Below are positions 23,401 through 35,600 of a DNA stretch of 64,000 bases, piece after piece. Within the stretch, counting starts at the first letter, position 1, and the number at the start of each line of letters is the position of its first letter. The stretch comes from Callaeas wilsoni (lineage: Eukaryota > Chordata > Aves > Passeriformes > Callaeidae). The notes beneath the pieces are model-generated. The model had not been told where the DNA came from, searched no databases, and saw nothing but the letters and a program-made list of their open reading frames with translations. The stretch is taken from positions 1-64,000 of the forward strand of contig VWPU01004160.1 in the NCBI GenBank assembly GCA_013398955.1. The letters are read 5' to 3'. Made by a program: the position numbers and the translations under genes.

Positions 23401-26355
23401 TGAAATACCCACACAGATGGGAGCAGGTGAGACCACAGGGGCCCTGCTGGTCCTGAGGCAAGGTTCCGTAGGGTTAAGCTTGTGGTAAATGAACAATACA
23501 AGGGAGGCACGGAGAAATCAAACCATTAATTTTGAATGACCCTGAAAAGTTCAGTTCGGAGGATTCTTTCTTAAATTTTGTCTTCTCCTTTGAGAATCTG
23601 TATGAGTTTCTATTAATGGATATCAACAGGTCTAGCCATTCTCAGTTGCAAAGCCTTCTTAAACACAGTATAGGAATGAAATATTTTTCAACTTTTTACA
23701 CCAGTCCCTGGATGGAACTGCTCAATATACCCTTTGTACATAGAGCATCTCTTTCTGCTAACTCTGTAAAGAGATAGACAAAACCTGTTTGTTACAATCT
23801 TTCCTTTAGACTCTAACTCTCTTGGGAGAGGTCAGCCAAGCTAGACACTCCTGAGTGTTTTACCTGAAGACCATTCTTTTTTGTACAGGGTACTAAAATG
23901 GATTGAGTTGAACAAATTTTTGTCAGAGTGGTTAAAGCAAATATGAATATGGGGGAAGATATTTCTGCCTTTTCCCAAGAAAACTGACTAATCATAGGCA
24001 AAAAACCCCCAACAAAGAACCCCAAACAAACAGCCTAAACCTCAGGAGTGCTTAAAATAACATGCTTCACTCCAGATACAGGGAAATAATCTCTAGCATT
24101 TAAAATACAGCATAACTGTACATTTTCCTTGTTTGAGAGGTGACTCAGTAATATCTGAATTCAGATACAGCTAGAGCTGAATGTCAGCCCCTTAATGCAA
24201 GACCTTTTCTCCACTTGTTTTAACAATAAGTGTGAATACCATTGCCTTCTGGAGATATAAATCCAGCCCTCCCTCCTGTGTGCTTGTGCTGTGGGGCAAA
24301 GTGGCTGTAGGCCATTTAGCAGGGCTTTGGCAACAGAATTTATTAACCTCGACTAGAACTGAAGAAATGGAGGAGAAACGAGCTGTTGTCCCTGTGGGAC
24401 TGAGGAGGCTTAATTTTGAGTTTGCCTCACTTCCTCATAGTGTTAAAATATTGATTGTGGGATTTTTGGGGTGGCCAATAGAAAAATCATGGCAGCAATA
24501 GTGATGCATATGGATTCTAGTAGCTCTTTTAAGAAGGAGAATATTTTCCTTTTAGGAAGGCTTTTGAGGACAGCTTAGAAAGATTTGCTATCTCCCAAAT
24601 AAGATGGGACTTTAACTTGAGGAACACAGGTTAACATCTAGCTAGTGGAAAACCTTCCACACTGAGCAAGAATTAGCCCACACTAAATCAGAGGAAGCCT
24701 CTAGGCTATGAATTTAAGTGTCTAAAATGCTTAAGACATGGCCTACTAAAAGACTTTGAAACTGTTATTAGGATATACTTTCTTCCACTTAAAGCAAAAC
24801 CTCTCTCTGCCTCAGCTGCTCTCTACTTTTAGTACCTATCTTCCTCTGATTTTCAAAATTCCTTACATTTTACTTCTATGCATACCTGACTCTTAGTTCC
24901 TGTTGCTGTTGGATGTGTGTTCGTGTGGTTTTGGTGTTAGTGGTTTCTTTTTCTGTAGTAGTTTTGTTGCTTTTGTTTTCTTGGGACATCGGGTGCATCT
25001 TTTGTCTTTGTCTTTTGTCTTGCCCAGGTCAGATGGCTCTCTGGCTTCCAGCTCTTGAGGTGGGCAGTCAGTGAAAGATGTTGATTTAAACACTTTAGGT
25101 GTCTAATCCAACTCAGCCAAAGTGAACTCCGTTCTCCTGCTTTCTAGGTGTTTCTGAACAGCTACACTGAGTTTTTGGAAGTGAGTTCTGTGAAATTTTA
25201 GTGTTACTGAACAGTGTTTGGCTTTAAACCAAAAAAAGCTCAATGCATATAATCAGGCTCCAGTTGTCAGACTAATTACATTTTTAGCCTTTTTCTCTGT
25301 AAGTTGAGGTATTTTTTCCCCCAGTGAAAGTCAAAGCAGAAGTTTCTGTTACCTGTATGGCCATCATGAGGTATTAGTTGTTTAAACAGGAGGCCTTTGA
25401 ACTTTTATGTTATAAATTACTGTCAGTGCTTCAAGTTCTCTAGAAAAAGATGAAATTACAAAAAAACTTTACAATGCAGCAGCATAATCTTTCTTATGTA
25501 TTTCTTCAAAGTTAAATTCAAACTCTGAAAGCAATTCATCTTGCTTAGCATGTTTTCCAATTGGGACCCTGGGGATTAAGGATAGAATGACTCATTCAGA
25601 TAATTGGGCTTCTCAGTGCTTTGCCTCACATTGAAGGTTTCAACTCCAAGCATATAAGAATATAAGAAACTGAGAAATGACCATCTGCAGCAAAAAGTCT
25701 AGAAAGGCATATGGCTCAGCTTTGATAATGCTAAATGAGACTGTTTGCTCTTGTTTTAAGGTCATGTTCTTACTGATAGCCTTGACTCCTGAGTGAGCTT
25801 CCGATGCCTAACTTGTTTGTGTGTGAAGTTTTAAATGTGTGTTACCAGGTTTAGCTATGGATGTTGGGCATTGCTAATTAATAAGCTTTTGATCATCAGC
25901 AAGTTTTCCCCTTACATGAGGGGAAATAATTCTAATTATCTTTCTCTTAAACATTTTTCTGTAAGATCAAAGCAAAGACCTCATTTTCCTGCTTTGCAAC
26001 TGCACTGGATATTGCACTGTGCTTCTCTGATTTTTATTCTCCCCCAGTGCAGCTGTGGAAGAATGAGTAATGCTGCCAGAATTTATGTCTGCTTCAGCAT
26101 GCTTGGTTTAATGGGGACTTCATCTTTTTAGTATTTTTATGAAAGCTTGTGTGGGCTTGAAAGCCATTTAATGCTAAAAATTGGCAAGAGCTATGAAAAG
26201 AAACTGAGGCACCCACGTCTTTGTTGTCTGACGTGTGTGGAGTTTGTGCAGAGCTTTCAGTGAAATGTGTAGACTCCATTTGTGGAGCCTGTGGGTATCT
26301 TGGTGTGGATGTTCACAGCTGATGTGTGCAGAGCTGTGATCCAGACGGGGCTTGT
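20491..26355. other. Intergenic DNA, no gene seen
   Basis: Non-coding sequence. A modestly GC-richer patch at 23270-23480 has no recognisable protein or repeat. The remaining open frames are short and unrelated to known families. Confidence 0.6.
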
Positions 26356-27588
26356 GAATCATAGAATCATAGAATGGTTTGGGTTGGAAGACACCTAAAA
26401 GATCATCTAGTTACAAGCCCTTGCCGTGGGCTGAGACACTTTACACTAGACCAGGTTGCTCAGAGCCCCATCCAATCTGGCTTTGAATGCATCCAGACAT
26501 GGGGCATCCACAACTTCTCTGGACAACCTCTTCCAGTCTGTTATCATCCTCACAGTAGAAAAAAAGGATTGTTTTCTAATACCAAATCTAAACCTACTGT
26601 CTTTCAGTTTGAAGCCATTCCCTCTTGTCATGTCACTACTGGCTCTTGTAAACAGTCTCTCTCCATCTTTCTTGCAGGCCCCCTTCAGGAACTGGAAAGC
26701 CACCATTAGGTCACCTCAAGGCATTCTCTTTTCCAGGTTGAACAATCTCAATTCTCTCAGTCTTTTGTCATAGAAGAGGTACTCCCTCCCTCTGATCAAC
26801 TTGGTGGCCTCCTCTGGACTTGCTCCAACAGGTTGATGTCCTTCATGTGTTTTGGACCCCAGAGCTGGACACAGGTGGCATCTCACCAGAGCAGAGCAGA
26901 GAGGCAGAATCCCCTCCCTCTTTGGCTTCCTGGGCTGCAAGGGCATACATGGATGGCTCATATTCAGCTTCTCATCCACTTGCACCTCCAAGTCCTTCTT
27001 GGCAGTGCTGCTCTTGATCTGTTCATCTCCACCAGTCTGCATTGATACTGGAGGTTTCCCTAACCCAAGTGCAGCACGTTGCACTTGGTCTTGTTAAACC
27101 TCATGAAATTCCCATGGCCTCACTTCTGGAGCTTGTCCAGGTCCCTCTGGATGGCATCTCATCCTTTAGGTGTGTCAACAACACCACTCAGATTGGGGTC
27201 ATCGACAAATATGCCGAGGGTGCACTTGGTCCCTTCATCTATGTCATGAAGATATTAAATTAATAATAATAAAATTATATTAACAATTATTTAAATATTA
27301 AATATTACATTATTTATTACTTAAATATTAAATAGCACTGGTCCCAGTATGGACCCCTGAGGGACACCACTTCTCCCGATGTCCATCATGACTCTGAGCT
27401 GTTGACCACTACCCTCTGGATGTGACCATCCAACCAATTCCTAATCCACCTAACAGCCCACCCATCAAATCCATCTCTCTCCAATGTAGGAAGAAATATT
27501 TTGTGGGGGACCCTGTCAAAGGCTTTACAGAAGTCCAGATAAATGACATCTGGAGCTCTTCCCTTGTGCATTGATATAGTCACTCCAG
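26356..27588 (-). mobile_element. CR1 retrotransposon, 3' segment (RT C-terminal part and 3' UTR)
   Basis: Minus-oriented CR1. From its 5' end (right) it encodes reverse transcriptase with the motif [16 protein letters not shown], then [16 protein letters not shown] (27386-27590). After an AT-rich interruption come the later ORF2 parts (STAKKDLEVQVDEKLNMSH; REVVDAPCLDAFKARLDGA) and the 3' tail at 26356-26390. Frameshifts and stops break the frame in several places, so this is a dead copy. It pairs with the inverted segment at 27589-28097. Confidence 0.95.
27250..27333. repeat. AT-rich insertion or expansion inside the CR1 copy
   Basis: Within the CR1 3' segment the expected run from GATATTAAAT straight into AGCACTGGTCCC is interrupted by roughly 75 bp made almost only of A and T. 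The sequence ATATTAAAT occurs at both borders and again inside. This looks like a local expansion by slippage, or a very small insertion with a 9-10 bp duplication. Confidence 0.7.
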
Positions 27589-28097
27589 CACAGAAGGATG
27601 AAGAAAAGGCTGAGTTACTCAAGAACTTTTTTGCCTCAGTCTTCAATGGAAACCTCTTTTCCTACACCTCTCAAGAGAATAGACAGCAGGATCGGGACTG
27701 GAGGAACAAAGTCCCTCCAACTGTAAGTGAAGATCAGGTTCATGACCTTCTGAGGAACCCGAATGTATGTAAGTCTGTGGGACCCAATGAAGTACATCCC
27801 AGAGTCCTGAGGGAATTGGCTGATGTCATTGCCAAGGCACTCTCCATGATGTTTGGAAAGTCATGGCAGTCAGGCGAAGTCCCAGGTGGCTGGAAAAGGG
27901 GAAACAAGAGTGCCCATCTTTAGAAAGGGTCAAAAGAAGGACCCTGGGAACTTCCGACCTGTCAGCCTCACTCCTGTATCTGGGAAGGTCATGGAACAGA
28001 ACGTCCCAGAAGCTGTGCTAAAGGCACATGGAAGACAGGGAGCACAGGTAGGTGATTCAAGGCAGTCAGCATGGCTTCCCCAGGGGCAAAGTTGAGT
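27589..28097 (+). mobile_element. CR1 retrotransposon, inverted 5' segment (start of RT)
   Basis: Plus-oriented CR1 ORF2 fragment lying directly against the minus-oriented fragment to its left. It encodes the stretch just before the RT core, with HPRVLRELADVIAKALSMM, KSWQSGEVPGGWK and, in another frame, DPGNFRPVSLTPVSGKVME. A frameshift lies near 27895-27925. In a complete CR1 this segment precedes the left fragment, with only about ten residues missing between them. That is the geometry of a 5' inversion. Confidence 0.92.
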
Positions 28098-28799
28098 CAG
28101 GAATCATGTGAAGCACTTTGGTGAACCGCACTTACTCAGCACTGGTCTGTCTGCAGACAGGTGTCAGCCATGACCCCTTGATATAACATGGACTAATTCC
28201 TGCCATTGTTTTCCTTCAAGGGTTTTACAGGTAGATTCAAGGTGGAAGTAGTGCATTTCTTCTTACCCCTATACTCCAAAATGGAGCTTGCAGTTAGACA
28301 CAAATTTCATACCTTCTTTGGCTTGAGTGGATTCAGATTTGTACCTCTTGGGCAGTGCAAGAACTCTCCTTAGATGTGGTTTCTTGGCTCAGTACTTGTT
28401 TCATGGAGGCCATGGGTAGAACAGGGAACAGTGGAAAAACAATCTGAGTAAACGTCCTTGGAAAAAGGGTCAAAATCTGGTGATCTGGTACTCTGGTCAT
28501 GTTCCTTCTACTAAGCGTATATGTCTGCATCCTGGAATCCTCAGACCAGGTGTGTTAAATATTGAATGAAAGAAGTTTCATAGGGTTGTCTGTTGTTGTT
28601 TCTGCCTCAATTACTCTTAATCAGGTGGAATTGCAGTTTGTTTTCTGCCTGAAGGCAAACTGACATTTCATTCACTCAAAATGCAGAATGGACAAAGCAG
28701 CATGGAGCTTGACTCAAATCTGCTTAATAAAACTTTAAATTCTACTAGCTCATAAGTATTTTAAAACAGAAAAAAAAAAGACTTCCATGGGGAAGTTAT
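28098..28799. other. Intergenic DNA, no gene seen
   Basis: Non-coding sequence between two CR1 copies, with no recognisable feature. Confidence 0.6.
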
Positions 28800-29085
28800 C
28801 TACAGCTCAGCAAAGGGCCAGTAGATGATTAAGAGAATGGAGCTGCTTTCATATGAGAGGATGAGAGAACTGAGGCTGATCAATCTGGGGAAAAAAGAAG
28901 GCTCAGTGGGGAACTTAATAATGTTTATAAATACCTGATGTGAAGCTGTAAAGACAAGAGTCAGGCTCTTTTCAGTGGTGCCCTTTGGCACAGTAAGAAG
29001 GAATGGGCACAAACTGAAACATATGAAACTACATGTCAACATAAACCTCTTGCTGTGACATGAGGGCAGATGAACACTGGAATAG
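28800..29085 (+). mobile_element. CR1-like retrotransposon, 3' fragment
   Basis: Plus-oriented diverged CR1. Signature segments are GGCTGATCAATCTGGGG, TTTATAAATACCTGATG, CAGGCTCTTTTCAGTGGTGC and AATGGGCACAAACTGAAACA. It ends near GATGAACACTGG without the usual tail, so it is truncated at both ends. Confidence 0.85.
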
Positions 29086-31164
29086 TGAATGTGTGACTTC
29101 ACTGAAATTCCTTATCTTAAAATATTTGGCTTGTAAAATAAATCATGTGGTCAATGCTTTTGAATGTGTTGGACTACTGTTGAGTCCAACAGCAATGCTC
29201 TGCTGTATCAGTTTTAATTGAGTTTAAAATGTCACCAGCTTCATCTGGTGTATTGCTGTAGCTCTGTGTGGGAAAATAGGTTTAATTGCACTTACTGGAC
29301 CTGAATTAGGTGATAAAAGCTCCCTACAAAGGGAGCATTTGTCCAACGTGTCCTCGCTTTACACACCAACAGCAAAGCTGTTGAAAGCTGTGGAGTTTAA
29401 AAAGCCTGCTATTTCCGTAAGTGAGTGTTATGATGCAGCCTTGTTTTCTGCTCTGAAGTATAACCTGGGTGTTGCATGTTGCCTAGCAGCACAGTTCTTG
29501 TGAAGAGGTTAAAAAACAAAGAAATATATTCTGATACTTTCAACAAAACATTCTCTTACATTTCCTACATAGAGTTTCACTGTAGAATAATGAGACATTG
29601 TTCTTTTTGAGCTTCATGTTCTATGTTAGCCTTCAGTTCACAGTACTACGAATAAAAGTAGATTTATGTGTTGATATTCCTGTCCTTTGCACCTCTCAAT
29701 TTTAAAAATCTGTCTTCAGGCCTTTCTTCTGTAAATGAGTAACTTTAGAAAATGTATTTGTAGGCCAGGTTTTCATCTTTTCTGGGAATCCTTATCAACT
29801 GAGAAATGATGCAAATTTGTGCAGCGTCTTCCTCTTGCTGACTCCTGACACTCATTCCTACTGAGCAGCAGATATAAAGGAACCTTGAACAGAATCTTCT
29901 TGAGAAGAACTAAGCTTAACCTTCCTCACTCAAGATGGGCCTTAAGCAGCGATGTGAACTACTACGGAGTGTTTGACACCCGCTGCTCGCAGTTCTGAGA
30001 GATTCTTTTAAAGCTATTAATTAAGAAAATTCTAACAGTCTGATGTACAAAAGGCTCTTAGTTATCAGGGTGAATATTGCAGTGCACAACCAGAATGTGG
30101 GTTTAAACCTATTGATTTTTTAGCCTTTTTACATAAGCCATGAGATTCTTAACCTGCATATGGGCAAGTTAACACAGGAATGTCACTCCTGGCTGTGTCC
30201 TGTAATCCACCCAATTTCCATTATACAGCTGCCAAGCTGGGAGTTGTTCCATATTGTATATAAATAGCACTCCAAATACAGTACCCTGTTCTCCTAGATG
30301 GTAGAAGGCTGAGGCTTAGCTCTCATGACTGAGAGAATCTAATATTGTGTATTTCTAGGCTACAGAACTTTATGACAGTGGGAACAAAATGGAGGTGGAG
30401 CTGAAAGGATTCCAGGCTATATTAAAAATTCACTAATGTGCCAGGAAATCTGTTCTGAACTTAAAAAGCATCCCTCAAGCAAGAGGCAGAAGACAGTTAT
30501 ATTATTCCTTTAGCTTACCATCAGGCCAGATTTATGCTAGAGAACTCTGTTAAGGGCTTTGTTCTTTTCTAGTCAGAAAAGCAGCTGGATAATACACAGG
30601 AAAACTGTATTCCATCTTTACTTCTTCAAGGTAAACTTCTAGTGCGAACTTAATGTAAGAAACTGCAATTGAAACGTAATTGCAGGAAACCACCAACTAT
30701 TTAGCACAAAGTCAGACAATGGCACGGCCATTTCAGCATGCAGGTGCACAATCAAGGGGTTACTAGTCATGAACGTAAGTATTCAAGTGATAAAGAAGGG
30801 GAGAAACTGCTTTAAAGATCTTGGGGATTTTTTTCTGTATATATTTTTGGGACTTGAGAAAAAATATTCAGCAATTTACATAGCTGATATTATATGTTTA
30901 AAGAAAAATGCAAACTACCGAGAAGGCTACTGCAGTTTGATACCCATAATCTTTATTCAGACTGGCCCGATTACTTTTAAAAACACCATTAAGCAGACAC
31001 ACACTGCCATCTCGTGAGCATCTCTAACACAGCTGCAGGCTGATTTCGGAGGAGAGGAAAACGAGTTGCTTGGAGCAAGTCATTTAATACAGTACAAAAC
31101 ATATACAGACTTAAAAAATGCTGCACTGAATGCTTTGTCAATGGTATATTATATAATAGAGATA
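29086..31164. other. Intergenic DNA downstream of FAT1
   Basis: Non-coding sequence between the last CR1 fragment and the FAT1 poly(A) site. An AATAAAG on the minus strand near 30952-30958 could serve a longer FAT1 3' UTR. No gene was recognised. Confidence 0.55.
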
Positions 31165-32018
31165 CACAGAGCAAAGCTAAAGTATTTTATTAATAATTTA
31201 TTGTCAGTAAGAAAGACTGGCTAATGGTAATTTTCAGTAAAAACCTTTACAAGACCATTGGATCACAAATATACAGACACTATAAAAACTGTGTCATGGT
31301 GGTTTTGGTTCTAAACTGGTATGCGGAGGGTCCCCAACACACTTTCCAAGAAGGGAAAAAAATGTTTACAGTTCTAAAATACAGCAACCCATTTAAGACA
31401 TTTCCATGTAGCTGACCCAGAAAAATATCAGACCTAATGTATGTACAATTGAAATTGTGAATATGTTGAATGTTTTACAATGAAATGTCAAACCTTAGTT
31501 TTCAGGGGAATACATACAGTGATGCCCTGATTATAATAAGTCGGGGTGCTCATTTTTAATGGCACACTAACACCACTAGTTTCAGTGGAAAACAAATTCA
31601 CAAAATATCTACAAAATCTAGTTAAAACTATTAAAATCAAAACTGTACATAAAATTTACAAAAAGTAGGAGAAAATTAATTGTATTAGAACTATATAAAT
31701 ATATGCATCATGCTAACATGGAGAAGTGGTATGTGATTTTTTTTAAACATAGAACAATGTAAGTACATAAAGGATGTTCAGAAATGGCACAGCCAATGGA
31801 AATCCTGGAACTTTCCAAATACAGTAGGTCAGAAAATGGAAAGAGGTTCATTTAGTGAAATGAATTGCATGATCCAATGCTGCCATGCCAGTTCAGCTCA
31901 CTGAAACAAAAGCATTCACTGTGTCTGGGAAAAAAAAAAGTAAAAATAAAAAAGCTCTTGAAAATTGTTCTAGATTTGATAAAGTTTGTTAAGAGTCCAG
32001 GCACTTTTGTTGAGTGTG
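31165..32018 (-). other. FAT1: FAT1 3' UTR
   Basis: The AT-rich stretch after the FAT1 stop codon. Two AATAAA signals on the minus strand (plus positions 31186-31191 and 31197-31202) predict cleavage near 31165-31180, giving a UTR of about 0.85 kb, close to the size I recall for mammalian FAT1. The exact end is inferred. Confidence 0.65.
31186..31202 (-). terminator. FAT1: FAT1 polyadenylation signals
   Basis: Two AATAAA hexamers lie within 17 bp on the minus strand about 820 bp after the stop codon. They are the best poly(A) signals before the sequence loses any sign of being transcribed. Confidence 0.6.
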
Positions 32019-32644
32019 TCAGACTTCTGTATGTTGCTGGGAATCAAGCGGAGGAATTTTCACATCTTCGAAGTGACCATCATCTCCACTCTCATAGTCA
32101 CTCATCATGACTTCAGACTCCATTTCACAGCATGCCGACACATCCGAGCAGGAGGCTGTGGAAGCATACACAGACATGGACATGTTGTCTACAGTGGGTG
32201 CTTCAAAGTCTTGATTGAACCCCAGTGAGTACGGAGCGTACGGTTCTCTGTAGCTGCCGCTGCCGCCACTGGGTGTAGTCTGAGGTTCTGACATGTCTGC
32301 GGGGTAGTGATGGGGAAGGTACTGATTAAGGTTAAATCTCTGCCTGCTCCTTGTAGAAGAACCCAAGCTACCTACGGCTGGCATGTCTCTGGGTGGCTGT
32401 ATTGACTCAAACTGGTCGCTGTATTCAGGTGGTAACGGTGGAAGCTCATCAGGTGCAGGGAAGTCATCAGGTGGAGGTGGAAAATCACTTTCTATGTCAT
32501 AACCACCAGGGTAATAGTCTGTATCGATGGCATTTGGATCTGTGTAGAGGGGAGCTGACTCCTCAACCACTTCATAATTTGGATACTCTTGGATACCTGG
32601 CAACTGAACACTTGGCATCCAATCTGATGTATCCCAGTGATAAC
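32019..32644 (-). CDS. FAT1: FAT1 last coding exon (exon 27): cytoplasmic tail end
   Basis: The acceptor is CTTTTCAG before GTTATCACTGG; the frame enters in phase 1 and ends at TGA (32019-32021). It encodes 207 residues: [11 protein letters not shown], then [17 protein letters not shown], the acidic proline-rich part ([24 protein letters not shown]), an Arg/Asn-rich patch ([13 protein letters not shown]), a Ser/Cys-rich patch ([15 protein letters not shown]) and the end DSQQHTEV. The proline motifs fit Ena/VASP EVH1 ligands and the end fits PDZ domains such as those of Scribble. Both partners are known for FAT1 from the literature. Confidence 0.97.
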
Positions 32645-35600
32645 CTGAAAAGTTAATTAAAAAAAAAAAAGTAGTATTACTATCTTGTATTCAAGTCAGT
32701 CTGAACTGAGAAATCAACACATGTATTAAGACAATGCAATCACTGTGATTAGGATGCTACTTGTTAATCAGCAGTTTGCCCTGGTTGCACAAAAGACATT
32801 CAACACAACTTTGTGCCATGCATGAGATAGTGCATCATTCACACCTGAACCTTCCCATCTTCTCAGACATCACACCTAACATGGGAAGAGCTGTAGTCAC
32901 CTATGGAATGTGCTGTCACAATACAAAATTGTTCACTGGATAGCAAAGAATCAACACCCTGCCTGGCACAGCTAAATACTTAATTGTTGTTGAGTAATTA
33001 GTTAGGGTGATAACAACAGCCTATTTTTCTTAAGAATATATTTCGCATATATAACCCATGACTTTCTTACATAAAAGAAGCAATTTCTGTTTGGTAAAGT
33101 ATTCAGACCATTTAAAGTGACTTTACCGCTTAAGCAAATTATAAAGCTAATTTCACAAAATGCTGTTAGCTCTACAGGAACACCTCTGATAAAAATCTTT
33201 GATTATTAGTAAAGACATTCCACATTCAAATACAAGAACAAAACAGGAAAATCAAGTTAATCATGCAAAAATGACTGGACTTGATCCTCTCTTGCAAACT
33301 CCCTTTGAATAAGTTTGTATTTGTCTGCTGGAAACTAGATGTAAGCATAAACTCACTAAAAACCAATAATTTCTCTCATCTGAACACTAATTTAAAAAAA
33401 CCACTGTTGTAATATAGTGCAAATCTAGTAAAGAGAAATCACTGCAGACAAATGCACAGCAAGCAACTGATAGTAAGTCTGTGTTAAAACCAAATATTAA
33501 CAGAAATATTTTGGTGAACATCAATGAATTGCATGCAGAAGTCACCTCTTGAATTGCTGAGGTCAGGAACAGCAAAAGATTCTTTAGGTGGCAGAATGAG
33601 AAGAAAAAGGAGAAAATATCTGTAGTTAGGAATCAAACAGTAGAACCAATATGAAGACAAACAATGACTAGTCACTATGACATTCATGCTGCTTTTGTCC
33701 AGTTTAATTAGCAATACTAAAGTTGGCTTTTTAAAAAATTTTCTCCTGGGCTCCTTATTTGTTAAGACTTGAACTGTAGGACAGCTACTGAATTAATGTA
33801 CAGCCCATCTGGGACATGGCTGTCTTGTGGTAAAATCTGTAGTCTGGAGTTTGCTGAAATCCTGGCATCAGTATATTCAGGACTTCTGCTACACAGGACT
33901 TGATCTGATCTTTTTCCTTTCCTTATATCTGCCCTTGTTTTTGATACAGGGCTCCATCATTTGGCACTTACACTTTCAAGTATCTCTCGAGTATCGAGGT
34001 AGCTCTTCCTTTAGTGTCTGGCTTCCATGCACAAAGCACTGGGAAAACTGCCTCCCTTTGTACAGCGATTCCAACAACTCACGCTTAGCAGAGAACTGCC
34101 CTGTGTTATCTGAAAATATTAAACCTTTCTCTCTTCAACAATCCACATTCCCTATTAAAGTCTCTAAGGATGAGCGATGCCTATCCTAATTTGAGAATCT
34201 TCTCCTAAGAATTCATGCTTTCATCTGTTGGAAGACTGAAGGGACAGAGGTTGACTCTTCGGAGAGAAGTTCCTATTTTTTTAAGCTTGCCTAGGCAAGA
34301 CAAGAAAAATGCTGTTGAGACTAATGGAGATGTCAGTCTGAGCTCTGAGACTCTTAAAACATCTCTGGCCTCAACTCCAGGAGAAGGTTCTGATCACTAG
34401 TCTGCTTAGAAGACAATATTCTTTATTTTTCCTGGGAAATTGGGTGCAAAACTAAAGCAAACAGGCTTTATGATTTAGAGCACTTTTACCAAGGAATGGA
34501 GAGATCCTGGTTTTCCTCTTCTTCTGAGGCAAAGACCCTTTAACATAAATGACAGGAACACAAACTAGAACTGCATGTGCCCATCTTTATGTGACAATCT
34601 GCTAGACTGGAGCCATATTTTCTCTTGCACTTAGCACTGCTGATTTGCATCAAGCTACAACCTGAGGAGCAGTACAGAGAATACAGGCTTAAAACTGTCC
34701 TGCGATGAGATTAGCTACAGTTCATGCTCCCAGGATACCTGTTGGACAGAAACACTTGGGGAGACTAAAGAGAAGGACCACCTGTCCCAGCACTTGACCT
34801 TGCTGAAGGCTTGAGTAAGGATCTTTGCTGTCAAACTGACACCCTCCCGAGGGTGCTCAAAAGCAGAATGTTTTAGCTAAGATGTTTTGAAAGAAGAAAT
34901 AATTATTAAGAAGAGAGACTTTCAAATGTTAGGAAGCAGCTGAGTAGGACATATTTAATCTTTCTACAACTACAATGCATACAATGTTTGTATTTATCTT
35001 ATGGTGATACTAAAACACTAAGCAATGCTTTTACCTTAGACTTGAGAACTACATCTATAATTTTTAGATTCTATCAATTAAAATCTTAGAGAAAATCTGA
35101 ATAAGTTACTGAATATTTCTCCTGGTAGATCTGTCCTCTTTTAGTCTTGTAATTCTCCCATTCCCAAGTACCTGCATTGCAATTTTTCTGCACTGAGGAC
35201 TATTGTCTGTAAGTAAACATTAATGAAATGGCATCCTTATTAATTAATGAAATACTCTCAAGTAATTGGAAGTCTTTGCACTTGTCTCCTTTCTTTTGTG
35301 TGTCTGCATAAATTAAAACAGGTGTACTTCAGATAACAAGCTAAAGAGAAACTTTAGCTACTATAATCAATTTTATGTTCTTACAATGGCTTCATTTTAA
35401 GTAGGACTTAGTAAAAAACACGATGTTTCCTAGTCTGTATCTAGAAATAGGAAGCATACGCTGGATGTTATTTCAGAAGAAACCTCTGCAAACTCATGGT
35501 CATCGAGAGAATCATTTGCCTTTTACTGGAATTTAAAGTACTATTTAGTCAATTAAAACAACAGTTAGCATTTGTATAGACTCCTTAGCACTTTTATTAC

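Noticed and set aside
26374..27263. Plus-strand open frames over the 26.4-27.3 kb region
   Set aside because: They are antisense shadows of the minus-oriented CR1 element.
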